A stretch of DNA of 59,321 bases from UBA7887 sp964408735 (GCA_964408735.1 CAYPAX010000016.1:1-59321); one strand, 5' to 3'; positions 44,307 through 54,442 are shown, counted from the stretch's first letter. Translations and numbers: made by a program. The notes: generated from the letters alone by a model not told the origin.

Positions 44307-45064
44307 GTCGCCACCGGGAAGACTTCGCCGGCCTCGACACGGCGCACCCGGCCGTCGTCGAGCTCCGCGAGCAAGGCACCGTCATCGGCAAGATCGAGAA
44401 AGGTGGCGGCGAAGCTCTCTTCGCCGATGCGAACGCGCAAGGGCGCGCCTAGACCATGCGCGCGGGCGAGCCAGGCATCCCGTACAGGCGGGAAGCCACG
44501 ATCCTGCCAAACCGCGCGCCAGTGCAGGAAATGCTCGGCAAAGGCCTGCAGCATGACCTCAGGCGTGAGAGCGCCTGCCCCTTCGGCTGTCAGATCGGTG
44601 GCGGGAAATTCGGTCGCTTGCGGATGGCTGGCAAGATTGACCCCGACGCCGACGACCAGCCAATCGAGGGTCTGATCGCTGCTCAGCGAGGATTCCAGCA
44701 AGATGCCGGCGCATTTGCGCCCGTGCACAAGCACATCGTTGGGCCACTTATGGGCAACCTCCGACGCCAGCGCCGTGGTGGCGGCGATGGCGTCGCCAAG
44801 CGCCACGGCGGCGGCAAAGGACAGCCGCGCCGCCTCGCCGATAGAGCTGTCAGGCCGCAAAACGAGGGAGAGATAGAGATTGCCGACAGGCGAGGTCCAC
44901 TCACGCCCGCGGCGTCCCCTGCCCTGGTTTTGCTCTCGCGCCCAGATCAGTGTGCCTTCGGCCGCGCCCCCTTCGGCACGCCGCTTGGCTTCGTCGTTGG
45001 TGCTGCCGATGCTATCGAAGGCGACGAGGTCGTATGCCGACGGCAGCGCCAGCACCGCACTCAT
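44303..45064 (-). CDS. birA: Biotin--[acetyl-CoA-carboxylase] ligase
   Basis: The 253-residue enzyme makes biotinyl-AMP and transfers biotin to the carboxyl carrier protein. The biotin-binding signature is GRGRRGREW, with NLYLSLVLRP following, and the active-site segment KWPNDVLVHGRKCAGILLE. It lacks the N-terminal helix-turn-helix of E. coli BirA, so it is a monofunctional ligase that does not repress biotin genes itself. The ATG at 45064 overlaps the nuoN stop; the longer open frame upstream is antisense-free nuoN sequence in another frame and is not part of the protein. Confidence 0.94.
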   Translation of the reverse strand: MSAVLALPSAYDLVAFDSIGSTNDEAKRRAEGGAAEGTLIWAREQNQGRGRRGREWTSPVGNLYLSLVLRPDSSIGEAARLSFAAAVALGDAIAATTALASEVAHKWPNDVLVHGRKCAGILLESSLSSDQTLDWLVVGVGVNLASHPQATEFPATDLTAEGAGALTPEVMLQAFAEHFLHWRAVWQDRGFPPVRDAWLARAHGLGAPLRVRIGEESFAATFLDLADDGALLAELDDGRVRRVEAGEVFPVAT

Positions 45065-46506
45065 GGGAACAGCGCGGCCGCAGCCACTCCGGCGCCTGCG
45101 ACCAGGGGGCTCGGATTGACGAAGAATAGCAGAATGACGACGCTGGTACCGCCGATGACCAGTGCCAGCTCGCGCTCGATCGGCGTATCGAAGCCTTCTC
45201 CCGGTTCGTCGAAATACATGATCTTGACGATGCGCAGATAGTAGAAGGCGCCGACAACACTGGCCAGCAGACCGATGATCGCAAGCTCGAAGAGGCCTGC
45301 CTCGACCGCCGCCAGGAAGACGTAGAGCTTGCCGAAGAAGCCCGCCAGCGGCGGGATGCCCGCCATCGAGAACATGAGGATGCCGAGAGCGAGCGCAAGC
45401 AGCGGCTGACTGCGTGCCAATCCTGCCAGGTCGCTGATGTTCTCCAGCATCTGCCCGCGCGAGCGCATGGCCAGGATGCAGGCGAAGGTGCCGATGGTCA
45501 TGATCAGGTAGATCGCCATGTAGATGATCACGGCGCGCACGCCCATCTCGTTGCCCGCGGCGAGGCCCACCAGGGCATAGCCGACATGGCCGATCGAGCT
45601 GTAGGCCATCAACCGCTTGATATTGGTCTGGTAGACCGCAGCAAAGGCGCCTAGCACCATCGAGGCGATGGCGATGAAGACCACGACCTGTCGCCACTCG
45701 CCGACCAAGCCGCCAAAGGGATCGACCAGCACGCGCACGAAAAGCGCCACGGCGGCAACTTTCGGCGCCGCGGCAAAGAAGGCGGTGATGGCGGTGGGTG
45801 CGCCTTCGTAGACATCGGGCGTCCACATGTGGAAGGGCACGGCGGAGATCTTGAAGGCGAGGCCCGCGGCCACGAAAACCAGGCCGACGATCAGGCCGAC
45901 CGACGGCGCGTGGCCGCCAAGCTCGGCTGCCAAGGCATCGAAGCTCGTGCTGCCGGCAAAGCCGTAGACCAGCGAGCAGCCGTAAAGCAGCATGCCGGAC
46001 GACAAGGCGCCGAGGATGAAGTACTTCAGCCCCGCTTCGGTGGAGCGCCGGTTGTCGCGCTTGATTGCGGCGATGACATAGAGCGGCAGGCTATGCAGCT
46101 CCAGGCCCACATAGAGCGACATCAGATCGTTTGCCGAGATCATCATCAGCATACCGAGCGTGGCAAAGACGATCAGTCCGGAATATTCGAACTGTCCGAG
46201 CTGTTCGCGCTGGCGATAGCCGTTGGCGATGATCAGGGTCAGCGCGGCGCCGATCAGCACCAGGCCTTTCATGAAGCGCGCGAAGGCATCCGCGACAAAG
46301 AGCCCGCCGAAGGCAAGATGCGACTCGTTCGAGGCCATGAACAACAGCAGGAAGGCGCCGAACATGCCAAGCAGCGCGATGGCGGTGGCCGAGTCGTCGC
46401 TGGTGTCCTCGTTGCGGCGGAAGACGCCGACCATCAGGATCACCACCGCCGCGGCAAGCAAGACCAGCTCGGGCAGGGCCGGAGCGAGATCGGGAAAGGC
46501 GTTCAT
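45061..46506 (-). CDS. nuoN: NADH-quinone oxidoreductase subunit N
   Basis: The 481-residue antiporter-like membrane subunit of complex I, last of the 14 nuo genes. It has about 14 membrane helices and the Mrp-type signature with the conserved glutamate and lysine positions (seen around VGLELHSLPLYVIAAIK and KISAVPFHMWTPDVYEG). It carries part of the proton pathway at the middle of the arm. Its start overlaps the nuoM stop (ATGA) and its stop overlaps the birA start, so the operon clearly continues past nuoN. Confidence 0.96.
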   Translation of the reverse strand: MNAFPDLAPALPELVLLAAAVVILMVGVFRRNEDTSDDSATAIALLGMFGAFLLLFMASNESHLAFGGLFVADAFARFMKGLVLIGAALTLIIANGYRQREQLGQFEYSGLIVFATLGMLMMISANDLMSLYVGLELHSLPLYVIAAIKRDNRRSTEAGLKYFILGALSSGMLLYGCSLVYGFAGSTSFDALAAELGGHAPSVGLIVGLVFVAAGLAFKISAVPFHMWTPDVYEGAPTAITAFFAAAPKVAAVALFVRVLVDPFGGLVGEWRQVVVFIAIASMVLGAFAAVYQTNIKRLMAYSSIGHVGYALVGLAAGNEMGVRAVIIYMAIYLIMTIGTFACILAMRSRGQMLENISDLAGLARSQPLLALALGILMFSMAGIPPLAGFFGKLYVFLAAVEAGLFELAIIGLLASVVGAFYYLRIVKIMYFDEPGEGFDTPIERELALVIGGTSVVILLFFVNPSPLVAGAGVAAAALFP

Positions 46507-48002
46507 TGGGCCGCCATCTCAATAGGCGGCGGAGCTGCCGCGGGTTGCGCCTGTGCCATCAGGTTCTCGACCGAGACATGCATCACGTCGAGGAAGCTGT
46601 TGGGGTAGATGCCCATCCACAACACCGCCAGGATCAACGGCGCAAATATCATGATCTCGCGGCGATCGAGGTCGAGCATGGTCTTGAGCTCTTCCTTGGT
46701 CAGGGCTCCGAAGATCACCCGGCGATAGAGCCAGAGCATGTAGGCCGCGCCGAGGATGACTCCGAGTGCCGCGAGCGCCGCCACCCAGGTGCTGACCTGG
46801 AATATCCCGAGCAGCACCAGCAATTCGCCGACGAAACCGCCCGTCCCGGGCAGGCCGATCGAGGCCATGGTGAAGACCATGAACACCGCCGCATAGGCCG
46901 GCATGCGATGCACCAGGCCGCCATAGGTATCGATCAAGCGCGAATGCTTGCGGTCGTAGACCACGCCGACACAGAGGAACAGCGCAGAGGAGACGATGCC
47001 GTGGCTGAGCATCACCATGATACCGCCTTCCACGCCCTGCTGGGTCAGGGTGAAGATGCCGATGGTGACGAAGCCCATATGCGCCACCGAGGAATAGGCG
47101 ATGAGCTTCTTCATGTCCTCCTGCACCAGGGCCACCAGTGAGGTGTAGATCACGGCGACGACGCTGAGGCCGTAGATGAAGGGGGCGAAGAACTCGGATG
47201 CCTCGGGCAGCATCGGCAGCGAGAAACGCAGGAAGCCGTAGCCGCCGAGCTTTAGCAGCACGCCGGCGAGGATCACCGAGCCCGCCGTCGGCGCCTCGAC
47301 ATGGGCGTCCGGCAGCCAGGTATGGAAGGGCCACATGGGCACCTTGACCGCAAACGAAGCGAATAGTGCGAGCCAAAGCCAATATTGCAGGGCCGGGTCG
47401 AACTCGGCTGCCATCAGCTGCGGTATCTCGGCGGTGCCTGCGCTCAACACCATGGTCAGCAGCGCCACCAGGAACAGCACCGAGCCGGCCAGGGTATAGA
47501 GGAAGAACTTGAACGCGGCATAGACGCGGCGCGGCCCGCCCCAGACCCCGATGATGAGGAACATCGGAATCAGGATGCCTTCGAAGAAGACATAGAACAG
47601 CACGATGTCCAGGGCCACGAAGACGCCGTTCATCATCGCTCCCATGACCAGGAAGGCGATCATGTATTCCTTCACGCGCTCGGTGATGGCGACCCAGCTT
47701 GCCAGCACGCAGACCGGTATCAGGAACGACGACAAGACCACGAACAGCACCGAGATGCCGTCCACCCCGAGGTAATAGGAAAGGCCCAGGCTCGGCATCC
47801 AGTCGACGCGCTCGACGAACTGGAACTCGGCGCTCGAGCCGTCGAAGCCGGACCACAACAGGAGCGACAGCGCGAAGGTGATCAGCGAGGTCCACAACGC
47901 CACGGCGCGCGCGTTGCGCTGCTCCGAGCCGATGAGGAAGATCAGGAAGGCGCCGAACAGCGGCACCACGATAAGAAGACTGAGAAGCGGCCAGCTTTGC
48001 AT
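46503..48002 (-). CDS. nuoM: NADH-quinone oxidoreductase subunit M
   Basis: The 499-residue antiporter-like membrane subunit, second from the tip of the complex I arm. About 14 helices are predicted. The core has FVALDIVLFYVFFEG with the key glutamate, and KVPMWPFHTWLPDAHVEAPT with the proton-path lysine. KKLIAYSSVAHMGFV carries the second conserved lysine region. It overlaps nuoN and follows nuoL by three bases. Confidence 0.97.
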   Translation of the reverse strand: MQSWPLLSLLIVVPLFGAFLIFLIGSEQRNARAVALWTSLITFALSLLLWSGFDGSSAEFQFVERVDWMPSLGLSYYLGVDGISVLFVVLSSFLIPVCVLASWVAITERVKEYMIAFLVMGAMMNGVFVALDIVLFYVFFEGILIPMFLIIGVWGGPRRVYAAFKFFLYTLAGSVLFLVALLTMVLSAGTAEIPQLMAAEFDPALQYWLWLALFASFAVKVPMWPFHTWLPDAHVEAPTAGSVILAGVLLKLGGYGFLRFSLPMLPEASEFFAPFIYGLSVVAVIYTSLVALVQEDMKKLIAYSSVAHMGFVTIGIFTLTQQGVEGGIMVMLSHGIVSSALFLCVGVVYDRKHSRLIDTYGGLVHRMPAYAAVFMVFTMASIGLPGTGGFVGELLVLLGIFQVSTWVAALAALGVILGAAYMLWLYRRVIFGALTKEELKTMLDLDRREIMIFAPLILAVLWMGIYPNSFLDVMHVSVENLMAQAQPAAAPPPIEMAAQ

Positions 48003-48005
48003 CGC

Positions 48006-49931
48006 CTAGCTCCCCAACCCGACCATGTACCAGGTAACCAGGGCGGCAACGCCAATCAGCATGGCGAAGGCATAGTGGTAGACGAAACCGGTTTGCAGGC
48101 GGCTGGCGCGGCGCGCCAGATTGACCACCGCGGCAGCAACGCCGTCGGGGCCGACACCGTCGATCAGCTCGCCGTCGCCCGACTTCCACAAGCCGACGCC
48201 AAGGCGCTTCGCCGGGCTTACGAAGATGCGGTCGTACAATTCGTCGAAATACCACTTGTTGAGCAGGAACAGGTAGAGCCCGCGCACCCGGCCCGCCAAC
48301 TGCCCTGGCAGGCCCGGACTGGCGATGTAGAACAGGTAGGCGATACCGATGCCGGTCAACGCCAGCAACAGCGGCAGGTACTTGGCCCAGAACGGGATGT
48401 GATGGATATCGGCGAGTGCCGTATGGCCCTCCGCCATGACGATCGCCTCGCCCCAGTAATGGCCGTGGGCGTCGATCAGGCCGGAGCCGAAATAGCCGGC
48501 GGCAATGGCACCGGCTGCAAGCACGGTCAGCGGCAACAGCATGATCTTGGGCGATTCATGGACATGCGCCATGACTTTTTCGTCGGCCCGCGACTTGCCG
48601 TGGAAGGTCAGGAACAACAGCCGCCAGGAATAGAACGCGGTCATCATGGCAGCCGCCGCACCGAGCCAGTAGGCATAGGCGCCGACCCCGCTATGGGCGG
48701 CAAAGGCGGATTCAAGGATGCCGTCCTTGGAGAAGAAGCCGGCGAACGGCGGAATGCCCGCAAGCGCCAGCGAGCCGATCCACATCAGCGCATAGGTGAA
48801 GGGGATCATTCGCCAAATGCCGCCCATCTTGCGCATGTCCTGTTCGTCCGACATGGCGTGGATCACCGAGCCGGCACCGAGGAACAACAGCGCCTTGAAG
48901 AAGGCGTGGGTCATCAGATGGAAGATGCCCGCCGAATAGGCAGAGACACCGCAGGCGAAGAACATGTAGCCGAGCTGACTACAGGTCGAATAGGCGATCA
49001 CCCGCTTGATGTCGTTCTGTACCAGGCCGACCGTGGCGGCGAAGAAGGCGGTCGAGGCGCCAACGATCGTCACCACCGCGAGCGCGGTCTCGGAGAGTTC
49101 GAACAGCGGCGAACAGCGCGCCACCATGAAGACGCCGGCCGTCACCATGGTCGCGGCGTGAATCAGGGCAGAGACCGGGGTCGGGCCTTCCATCGCGTCC
49201 GGCAGCCAGGTGTGCAGGCCAAGCTGGGCCGACTTGCCCATGGCACCGATGAACAGCAGCAGGCAGATCGCGCTCAGCGTGTCGACCTCGAGGCCGAGGA
49301 AGTTGAACGTGGCGCCATCCATCCCTGGAGCCGCAGCGAAGACGGTGGCGTAGTCCACCGCATCGAACACCATGTAGATGGCGAAAATGCCGAGCGCGAA
49401 ACCGAAGTCGCCGACGCGGTTGACCACGAAGGCCTTTATGGCCGCGGCATTCGCGGCAGGCCGCGTGTACCAGAAGCCGATCAGCAGGTAGCTGCACAGG
49501 CCGACGCCTTCCCAGCCGAAATAGAGCTGCACGAAATTGTTGGCAGTCACCAGCATCAGCATCGAGAAGGTGAACAGCGACAGATAGGCCATGAAGCGCG
49601 GGATGTGCGGGTCGTGCGACATGTAGCCGACGGAGTAGACGTGCACCACGGCCGAGACCACGGTGACCACGAAGAGCATGATCGCGGTCAGGGAATCCAC
49701 ATGCAGCGCCCAGGCGAAATCGAGCGTGCCCGAAGTCATCCAGGTGAACAGCTCGACCGTGTAGGGCTCCTGCCCGCCTACCGCCTGCGCGAAAATGACG
49801 GTGCCCAGCACGGCCGATACCACCAGCGCGCCGCTGGTGACGACTTGCGCCCCACGCGGGCCGATGATGCGGCCGAAAAGGCCGGCGATAAGCGCCCCGA
49901 TCAGAGGCAGGAACACGCAGAGCGTGACCAT
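48006..49931 (-). CDS. nuoL: NADH-quinone oxidoreductase subunit L
   Basis: The 641-residue subunit at the distal tip of the membrane arm, with about 16 helices including the long lateral helix near the C terminus that ties the proton channels together. Family segments are FVQLYFGWEGVGLCSYLLIG with the key Glu, SAQLGLHTWLPDAMEGPTP and NDIKRVIAYSTCSQLGYMF. The length is within the usual range of 610-690. Confidence 0.97.
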   Translation of the reverse strand: MVTLCVFLPLIGALIAGLFGRIIGPRGAQVVTSGALVVSAVLGTVIFAQAVGGQEPYTVELFTWMTSGTLDFAWALHVDSLTAIMLFVVTVVSAVVHVYSVGYMSHDPHIPRFMAYLSLFTFSMLMLVTANNFVQLYFGWEGVGLCSYLLIGFWYTRPAANAAAIKAFVVNRVGDFGFALGIFAIYMVFDAVDYATVFAAAPGMDGATFNFLGLEVDTLSAICLLLFIGAMGKSAQLGLHTWLPDAMEGPTPVSALIHAATMVTAGVFMVARCSPLFELSETALAVVTIVGASTAFFAATVGLVQNDIKRVIAYSTCSQLGYMFFACGVSAYSAGIFHLMTHAFFKALLFLGAGSVIHAMSDEQDMRKMGGIWRMIPFTYALMWIGSLALAGIPPFAGFFSKDGILESAFAAHSGVGAYAYWLGAAAAMMTAFYSWRLLFLTFHGKSRADEKVMAHVHESPKIMLLPLTVLAAGAIAAGYFGSGLIDAHGHYWGEAIVMAEGHTALADIHHIPFWAKYLPLLLALTGIGIAYLFYIASPGLPGQLAGRVRGLYLFLLNKWYFDELYDRIFVSPAKRLGVGLWKSGDGELIDGVGPDGVAAAVVNLARRASRLQTGFVYHYAFAMLIGVAALVTWYMVGLGS

Positions 49932-49937
49932 TCCGGC

Positions 49938-50246
49938 TCAGCCCTTCATCAGATTGATGTCCTCGACCTCGATGGTGCCGCGAACACGGTTGTAGACGAC
50001 GAGGATCGCCAAGCCGATGGAAACCTCGGCGGCGGCGACGGTGAGCACGAACATGGTGAAGACCTGTCCCACCAGATCCTGCAAGTGGACCGAGAAGGCC
50101 ACCAGATTGATATTGACGGCAAGCAGCATCAGCTCGATGGACATCAGGATGATGATGACGTTCTTGCGATTGAGAAAGATGCCGAAAATCCCCAGCGTGA
50201 AGAGGATCGCGGCAAGCACCAGATAATGCGAGATCGTGATGGTCAT
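49938..50246 (-). CDS. nuoK: NADH-quinone oxidoreductase subunit K
   Basis: The 102-residue membrane subunit (MrpC-like) has three helices. The conserved glutamate of the first path is in IIILMSIELMLLAVNINLV and a second in VAAAEVSIGLAILV. It links the quinone site to the antiporter-like subunits. Its start shares a base with the nuoJ stop (TGATG). The length is exactly typical. Confidence 0.97.
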   Translation of the reverse strand: MTITISHYLVLAAILFTLGIFGIFLNRKNVIIILMSIELMLLAVNINLVAFSVHLQDLVGQVFTMFVLTVAAAEVSIGLAILVVYNRVRGTIEVEDINLMKG

Positions 50247-50851
50247 CAGATGCCGCTCCCCGGCGTCACCTTGCGGATTTCCACCGACTCTTCACGCCGC
50301 CGCCCGACCTGGTCGGCTATCGACTGGCGGCGCACGCCTTCGCGGCGGCGCAGGGTCAACACGATGGCGCCGACCATGGCGATGAGCAGGATCACGCCGG
50401 CGGCCTGGAAAAGGTAGAAATAGTCGGTGTAGATCAGCCGCCCCAGGGCCTCGGTATTGCCGACCTCGCCGCCTCCGGGCATAGGCATTGCTGCTGTTCC
50501 CTCGCTAGAGCGGATGGTGGCAACAGCAAAGCCGAGTTCGACCATAAGCACGACGCCGATGGCGCCGCCGATCGGCAGATATTGCAGGAAGCCCTCGCGA
50601 ATGGCCGTGAAGTCGATATCGAGCATCATGACCACGAACATGAACAGCACCGCCACCGCGCCGACATAGACGATCGCCAATATCAGGCCCAGGAACTCCG
50701 CGCCCATCAGTACAAACAGGCCGGCCGCATTGAGGAAGGCAAGGATCAGGAAGAGCACGCAATGCACAGGATTGCGCGCCGAAATCACCATCACCGCGGC
50801 GGCGATCATGACCGCGGCGAAGAGGTAGAAGCAAAGCGAGGCAATGATCAT
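50246..50851 (-). CDS. nuoJ: NADH-quinone oxidoreductase subunit J
   Basis: The 201-residue membrane subunit has five helices. The hinge region GLILAIVYVGAVAVLFMFVVMM includes the conserved glycine and tyrosine of helix 3, where the pi-bulge switches during catalysis. The Arg-rich C-terminal tail (LRRREGVRRQ) is cytoplasmic. It lies ten bases after nuoI and shares a base with nuoK. Confidence 0.96.
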   Translation of the reverse strand: MIIASLCFYLFAAVMIAAAVMVISARNPVHCVLFLILAFLNAAGLFVLMGAEFLGLILAIVYVGAVAVLFMFVVMMLDIDFTAIREGFLQYLPIGGAIGVVLMVELGFAVATIRSSEGTAAMPMPGGGEVGNTEALGRLIYTDYFYLFQAAGVILLIAMVGAIVLTLRRREGVRRQSIADQVGRRREESVEIRKVTPGSGI

Positions 50852-50861
50852 CCGTGGTCCC

Positions 50862-51350
50862 TTAGCGATACGCTGCGTCGGCTTCGAGATTGGCGGCGAT
50901 CTGCGTTTCCCAACGGTCGCCGTTGGCGAGCAGGCGCTCCTTGTTGTAGAGCAGCTCCTCCCGGGTCTCGGTAGCGAACTCGTAGTTCGGCCCCTCGACG
51001 ATGGCGTCCACCGGGCAGGCCTCCTGGCAGAAGCCGCAATAGATGCATTTGGTCATGTCGATGTCGTAGCGCACGGTGCGCCGGCTGCCGTCGTCGCGAG
51101 GCTCGGCCTCGATGGTGATGGCTTGGGCCGGGCACGTGGCCTCGCAGAGCTTGCAGGCGATGCAGCGCTCCTCGCCATTGGCATAGCGGCGCAGCGCATG
51201 CTCGCCGCGAAAACGCGGGCTCAGCGGGCCTTTTTCATAGGGGTAGTTGATCGTCACCTTGGGCTTGAAGAGATAGCTCAACGTCAACCACATGCCCGAG
51301 ACAAGCTCGCTCAACAGAAGGGCGCGACTGCTGCGTTCAATAAAGGACAT
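50862..51350 (-). CDS. nuoI: NADH-quinone oxidoreductase subunit I
   Basis: The 162-residue peripheral subunit carries two [4Fe-4S] clusters (N6a and N6b) that pass electrons to NuoB. The ferredoxin-type motifs are CIACKLCEATCPAQAI (about residues 62-77) and CIYCGFCQEACPVDAI (about 101-116). The N terminus is amphipathic and contacts the membrane. The length is typical of alphaproteobacteria. It lies between nuoH (nine-base gap) and nuoJ. Confidence 0.97.
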   Translation of the reverse strand: MSFIERSSRALLLSELVSGMWLTLSYLFKPKVTINYPYEKGPLSPRFRGEHALRRYANGEERCIACKLCEATCPAQAITIEAEPRDDGSRRTVRYDIDMTKCIYCGFCQEACPVDAIVEGPNYEFATETREELLYNKERLLANGDRWETQIAANLEADAAYR

Positions 51351-51359
51351 CGCCGGACC

Positions 51360-52370
51360 TCACTTGGGGAACCAGTCGAAGGCGACCACCGCACCGGCAG
51401 TGAGCGCCACCCAGAACAACGACAGAGGCAGAAAGACTTTCCAGCCGAGACGCATCAGCTGGTCGTAGCGGTAGCGCGGGAAAGTCGCGCGCACCCAGAG
51501 GAAACAGAACAGCACCACCGCCACCTTGCCCCCGAACCAGATCACGCCGGGGATCCAAGTGAAAGGAGCGATATCAAAGGGGGGCAGCCAGCCGCCGAGG
51601 AAGAGGATCACGGTCATGCCGCTCATCAGGATCATGGCGGCGTATTCGCCGAGATAGAACAGCGCGAACAGCATCGAGGAATATTCGACGAAATAGCCCG
51701 CCACCAGCGCCGCCTCGTCCTCCGGCAGATCGAAGGGGGAGCGGTTGGTCTCCGCCAACGCCGAGATGAAGAACACCACGAACATTGGGAACAGCGGCAC
51801 GGCGTACCACAAGTCCTTCTGCGCCATGACGATCTCGCTCAAATTCAACGAGCCGGCGCAAATCAGGACGGTGACGATGACGAAGCCTATGGAGACTTCG
51901 TAGGACACCATCTGCGCCGCCGAGCGCAGGGCCCCGAGGAAGGCATAGCGTGAATTGCTCGCCCAGCCTGCCATGAGCACGCCATAGACGCTGAGCGACG
52001 AAATCGCGAAGAGGTAGAGGATGCCGACGTTGATGTCGGCGATCACCCAGCCCTCGTCGAAGGGGATGACGGCCCAGGCAACGAAGCTCAGCGCAAACGT
52101 GATCATCGGCGCCAAGATGAAGACGGCGGTATCCGAGCGGACCGGAAACACGGTCTCCTTCAGAAACAGCTTGGCGCCGTCCGCCAAGGGTTGCAGCAGG
52201 CCCAGAGGACCGACCACGTTCGGTCCCCTGCGCATCTGCATGGCGCCGATCACCTTGCGTTCGGCATAGGTGAGATAGGCGACGGCCACCAGCAGTGGCA
52301 CGACGACCGCCAGGATTTGCGCCACGATGATGATGCCCGGCCAGAGATAGCCGTCCCAGAAGGCGCTCAT
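51360..52370 (-). CDS. nuoH: NADH-quinone oxidoreductase subunit H
   Basis: The 336-residue membrane subunit with eight helices forms the quinone-binding chamber and the E-channel. RKVIGAMQMRRGPNVVGPLG, LLQPLADGAKLFLKE and the conserved FDLPEDEAALVAGYFVEYS loop line that chamber. Its start overlaps the nuoG stop by four bases (ATGA). Confidence 0.97.
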   Translation of the reverse strand: MSAFWDGYLWPGIIIVAQILAVVVPLLVAVAYLTYAERKVIGAMQMRRGPNVVGPLGLLQPLADGAKLFLKETVFPVRSDTAVFILAPMITFALSFVAWAVIPFDEGWVIADINVGILYLFAISSLSVYGVLMAGWASNSRYAFLGALRSAAQMVSYEVSIGFVIVTVLICAGSLNLSEIVMAQKDLWYAVPLFPMFVVFFISALAETNRSPFDLPEDEAALVAGYFVEYSSMLFALFYLGEYAAMILMSGMTVILFLGGWLPPFDIAPFTWIPGVIWFGGKVAVVLFCFLWVRATFPRYRYDQLMRLGWKVFLPLSLFWVALTAGAVVAFDWFPK

Positions 52371-54442
52371 GCCGGCTCCTTCTCATTCGCTGCCGCGGCG
52401 GCCGCCGGCGGTGCGGCGAACGCCGCCGTGCACTTGGCCATGGTCTCGGAGGCGCGGCTGATGGGATCGGTCATGTAGTAGTTGGTGACCGGCGAAACGA
52501 AGGCCTCGTCGGCCATGGCGCCGGTCGCACCGAACTCGTCCCAGGTCGCGGCCGCCACCTCGCCGATGGCATTCATGTGCGGCGAGAGGTCCCCCATGCG
52601 TTCACGCAGCTCGGCCAGGGTGTCGTAGGGAAGTTTCTGGCCCAGTGCCTCCGACAGCGCGCGCAGCACCGACCAGTCGGCCCGCGCCTCTCCCGGCGGG
52701 AAGGCAGCTAGGCGGCTGCGCTGTACGCGGCCCTCCACATTGACGTAGGTGGCGTCCTTCTCGGTATAGGCCGCGCCGGGCAGAATGACGTCGGCACGTT
52801 GCGCGCCGGCATCGCCGTGATGGCCCTGGTAGATAACGAAGCAGTCGCCGAGCGCGGCCATGTCGATCTCGTCGGCGCCAAGCAGATAGAGCGCTTCGAG
52901 CTTGCCCTTGCCGGCCGCAGCAACCATGCCGGCAACATCGAGCCCGAACTCGTCCGGCAACAGGCCGAGGTCTAGCCCGCCGACCCGCGCGGCGGCGGTG
53001 TGCAGCACGTTGAAGCCGTTCCAGTCATCGCTCACCATGCCATAGCGCTCGGCGATGGCGCGGGCGTGACTGAGTATCTGGCCGCCGTCGTCGCGGGCCA
53101 GGGTGCCTGCGCCAAGGATCAGCATCGGCCGCTCGGCGTCGCCAAGGACGGAGGCGAAATCCCCCTCGCCGGCGGTCAGCGCGGCCAGGACGGAAGGGCC
53201 GTCGCCGAGATGGTCGTAGCGATAGGTTAGGCCAAGATTCTGGCCGGCCACGCCGATCCGGAAACCGCCGGCGCGCCAGCGCTTGCGGATGCGTTGGTTG
53301 ATGACCGGGGCTTCGCGGCGAGGGTCGCTGCCGATCAAGAGCAGCGCGTCGGCTTCGTCGATGCCGGCGATGGTGCTGTTGAACAGATAGCTGGCGCGCA
53401 GCCTGTCGAGCTTTGCCCCGTCCTGACGGCAATCGATGTTGGGCGAACCGATATCGTAGACCAGATCCTTGAGCGCGCACATGGCCTCGCAATCGACGAG
53501 ATCGCCGGCGATGGCGCCGAAGGCGTGCGAATCCACCCCGTCCAGACGCTTGGCGATGGCGGCGAAAGCCTGCTCCCAGCTGGCCGCGCGCAGCTTGCCG
53601 TCCTCGCCCCGCACATAGGGCCGGTCGAGACGCTGACGGGCGAGGCCGTCATAGGCGAAGCGCGACTTGTCGCCAAGCCATTCCTCGTTCACAGCTTCGT
53701 TGAGCCGTGGCATGATACGCATCACCTGACGGCCACGCGCATCGACGCGGATATTGCTGCCGACGGCATCCAGGGCATCAATAGTCTCGGTCTTGCGCAG
53801 CTCCCAGGAGCGAGCGCTGTAGGCATAGGGCTTGGAGGTCAAGGCACCGACCGGGCAGAGGTCGATGATGTTGCCCGACAGCTCGGAATGCAGGCCGCTT
53901 TCGATGACCGTGGAAATCTCCGTCTCCTCGCCGCGGAAGAGGCCGCCCAGCGCCGGCACGCCGGCCACTTCCTCCATGAAGCGGACGCAGCGGGTGCAGT
54001 GGATGCAGCGGGTCATGACGGTCTCGACCAGGGGGCCGAAATCCTTCGCCGGCACCGCGCGCTTGTCTTCGGCGTAGCGGCTGGCGTCGCGGCCGAAGGC
54101 CATCGCCTGGTCCTGCAGATCGCACTCGCCACCCTGGTCGCAGATCGGGCAGTCGAGCGGATGGTTGATGAGCAGCAGCTCCATCACGCCCTCGCGAGCC
54201 TTGCGCACCACCTCGCTGTCGGTGCGCACGACCATGCCGTCGCCGGCGGGCATGGCGCAGGAGGCCACGGGTTTCGGCGACTTCTCCATCTCGACCAGGC
54301 ACATGCGGCAATTGCCGGAAATCGACAGCCGGTCGTGGTAGCAGAAGCGCGGCACCTCGGCGCCGGCCTGCTCGCAGGCCTGGAGTACCGTGGTGCCAGG
54401 CTCGACCGTAACTTCCTGGCCGTCGATGGTTAGTGTCGGCAT
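52367..54442 (-). CDS. nuoG: NADH-quinone oxidoreductase subunit G
   Basis: The 691-residue largest peripheral subunit. The N terminus holds a [2Fe-2S] cluster (FCYHDRLSISGNCRMCLVEM, then SCAMPAG), a [4Fe-4S] cluster with one His ligand (HPLDCPICDQGGECDLQD), and a third cluster (CIHCTRC with LCPVGAL). The rest is a molybdopterin-oxidoreductase-like fold without cofactor. The cysteines of the extra N7 cluster found in some bacteria are absent (TIDALDAVGSNIRVDARG there), as in mitochondria. It is followed by nuoH with a four-base overlap. Confidence 0.96.
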   Translation of the reverse strand: MPTLTIDGQEVTVEPGTTVLQACEQAGAEVPRFCYHDRLSISGNCRMCLVEMEKSPKPVASCAMPAGDGMVVRTDSEVVRKAREGVMELLLINHPLDCPICDQGGECDLQDQAMAFGRDASRYAEDKRAVPAKDFGPLVETVMTRCIHCTRCVRFMEEVAGVPALGGLFRGEETEISTVIESGLHSELSGNIIDLCPVGALTSKPYAYSARSWELRKTETIDALDAVGSNIRVDARGRQVMRIMPRLNEAVNEEWLGDKSRFAYDGLARQRLDRPYVRGEDGKLRAASWEQAFAAIAKRLDGVDSHAFGAIAGDLVDCEAMCALKDLVYDIGSPNIDCRQDGAKLDRLRASYLFNSTIAGIDEADALLLIGSDPRREAPVINQRIRKRWRAGGFRIGVAGQNLGLTYRYDHLGDGPSVLAALTAGEGDFASVLGDAERPMLILGAGTLARDDGGQILSHARAIAERYGMVSDDWNGFNVLHTAAARVGGLDLGLLPDEFGLDVAGMVAAAGKGKLEALYLLGADEIDMAALGDCFVIYQGHHGDAGAQRADVILPGAAYTEKDATYVNVEGRVQRSRLAAFPPGEARADWSVLRALSEALGQKLPYDTLAELRERMGDLSPHMNAIGEVAAATWDEFGATGAMADEAFVSPVTNYYMTDPISRASETMAKCTAAFAAPPAAAAAANEKEPA

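Noticed and set aside
47385..50417. Plus-strand open frame of 1010 codons across nuoM, nuoL and nuoK
   Set aside because: It is the antisense shadow of three conserved complex I genes; its His/Gln/Arg/Asp-rich composition follows from the codons of the opposite strand.
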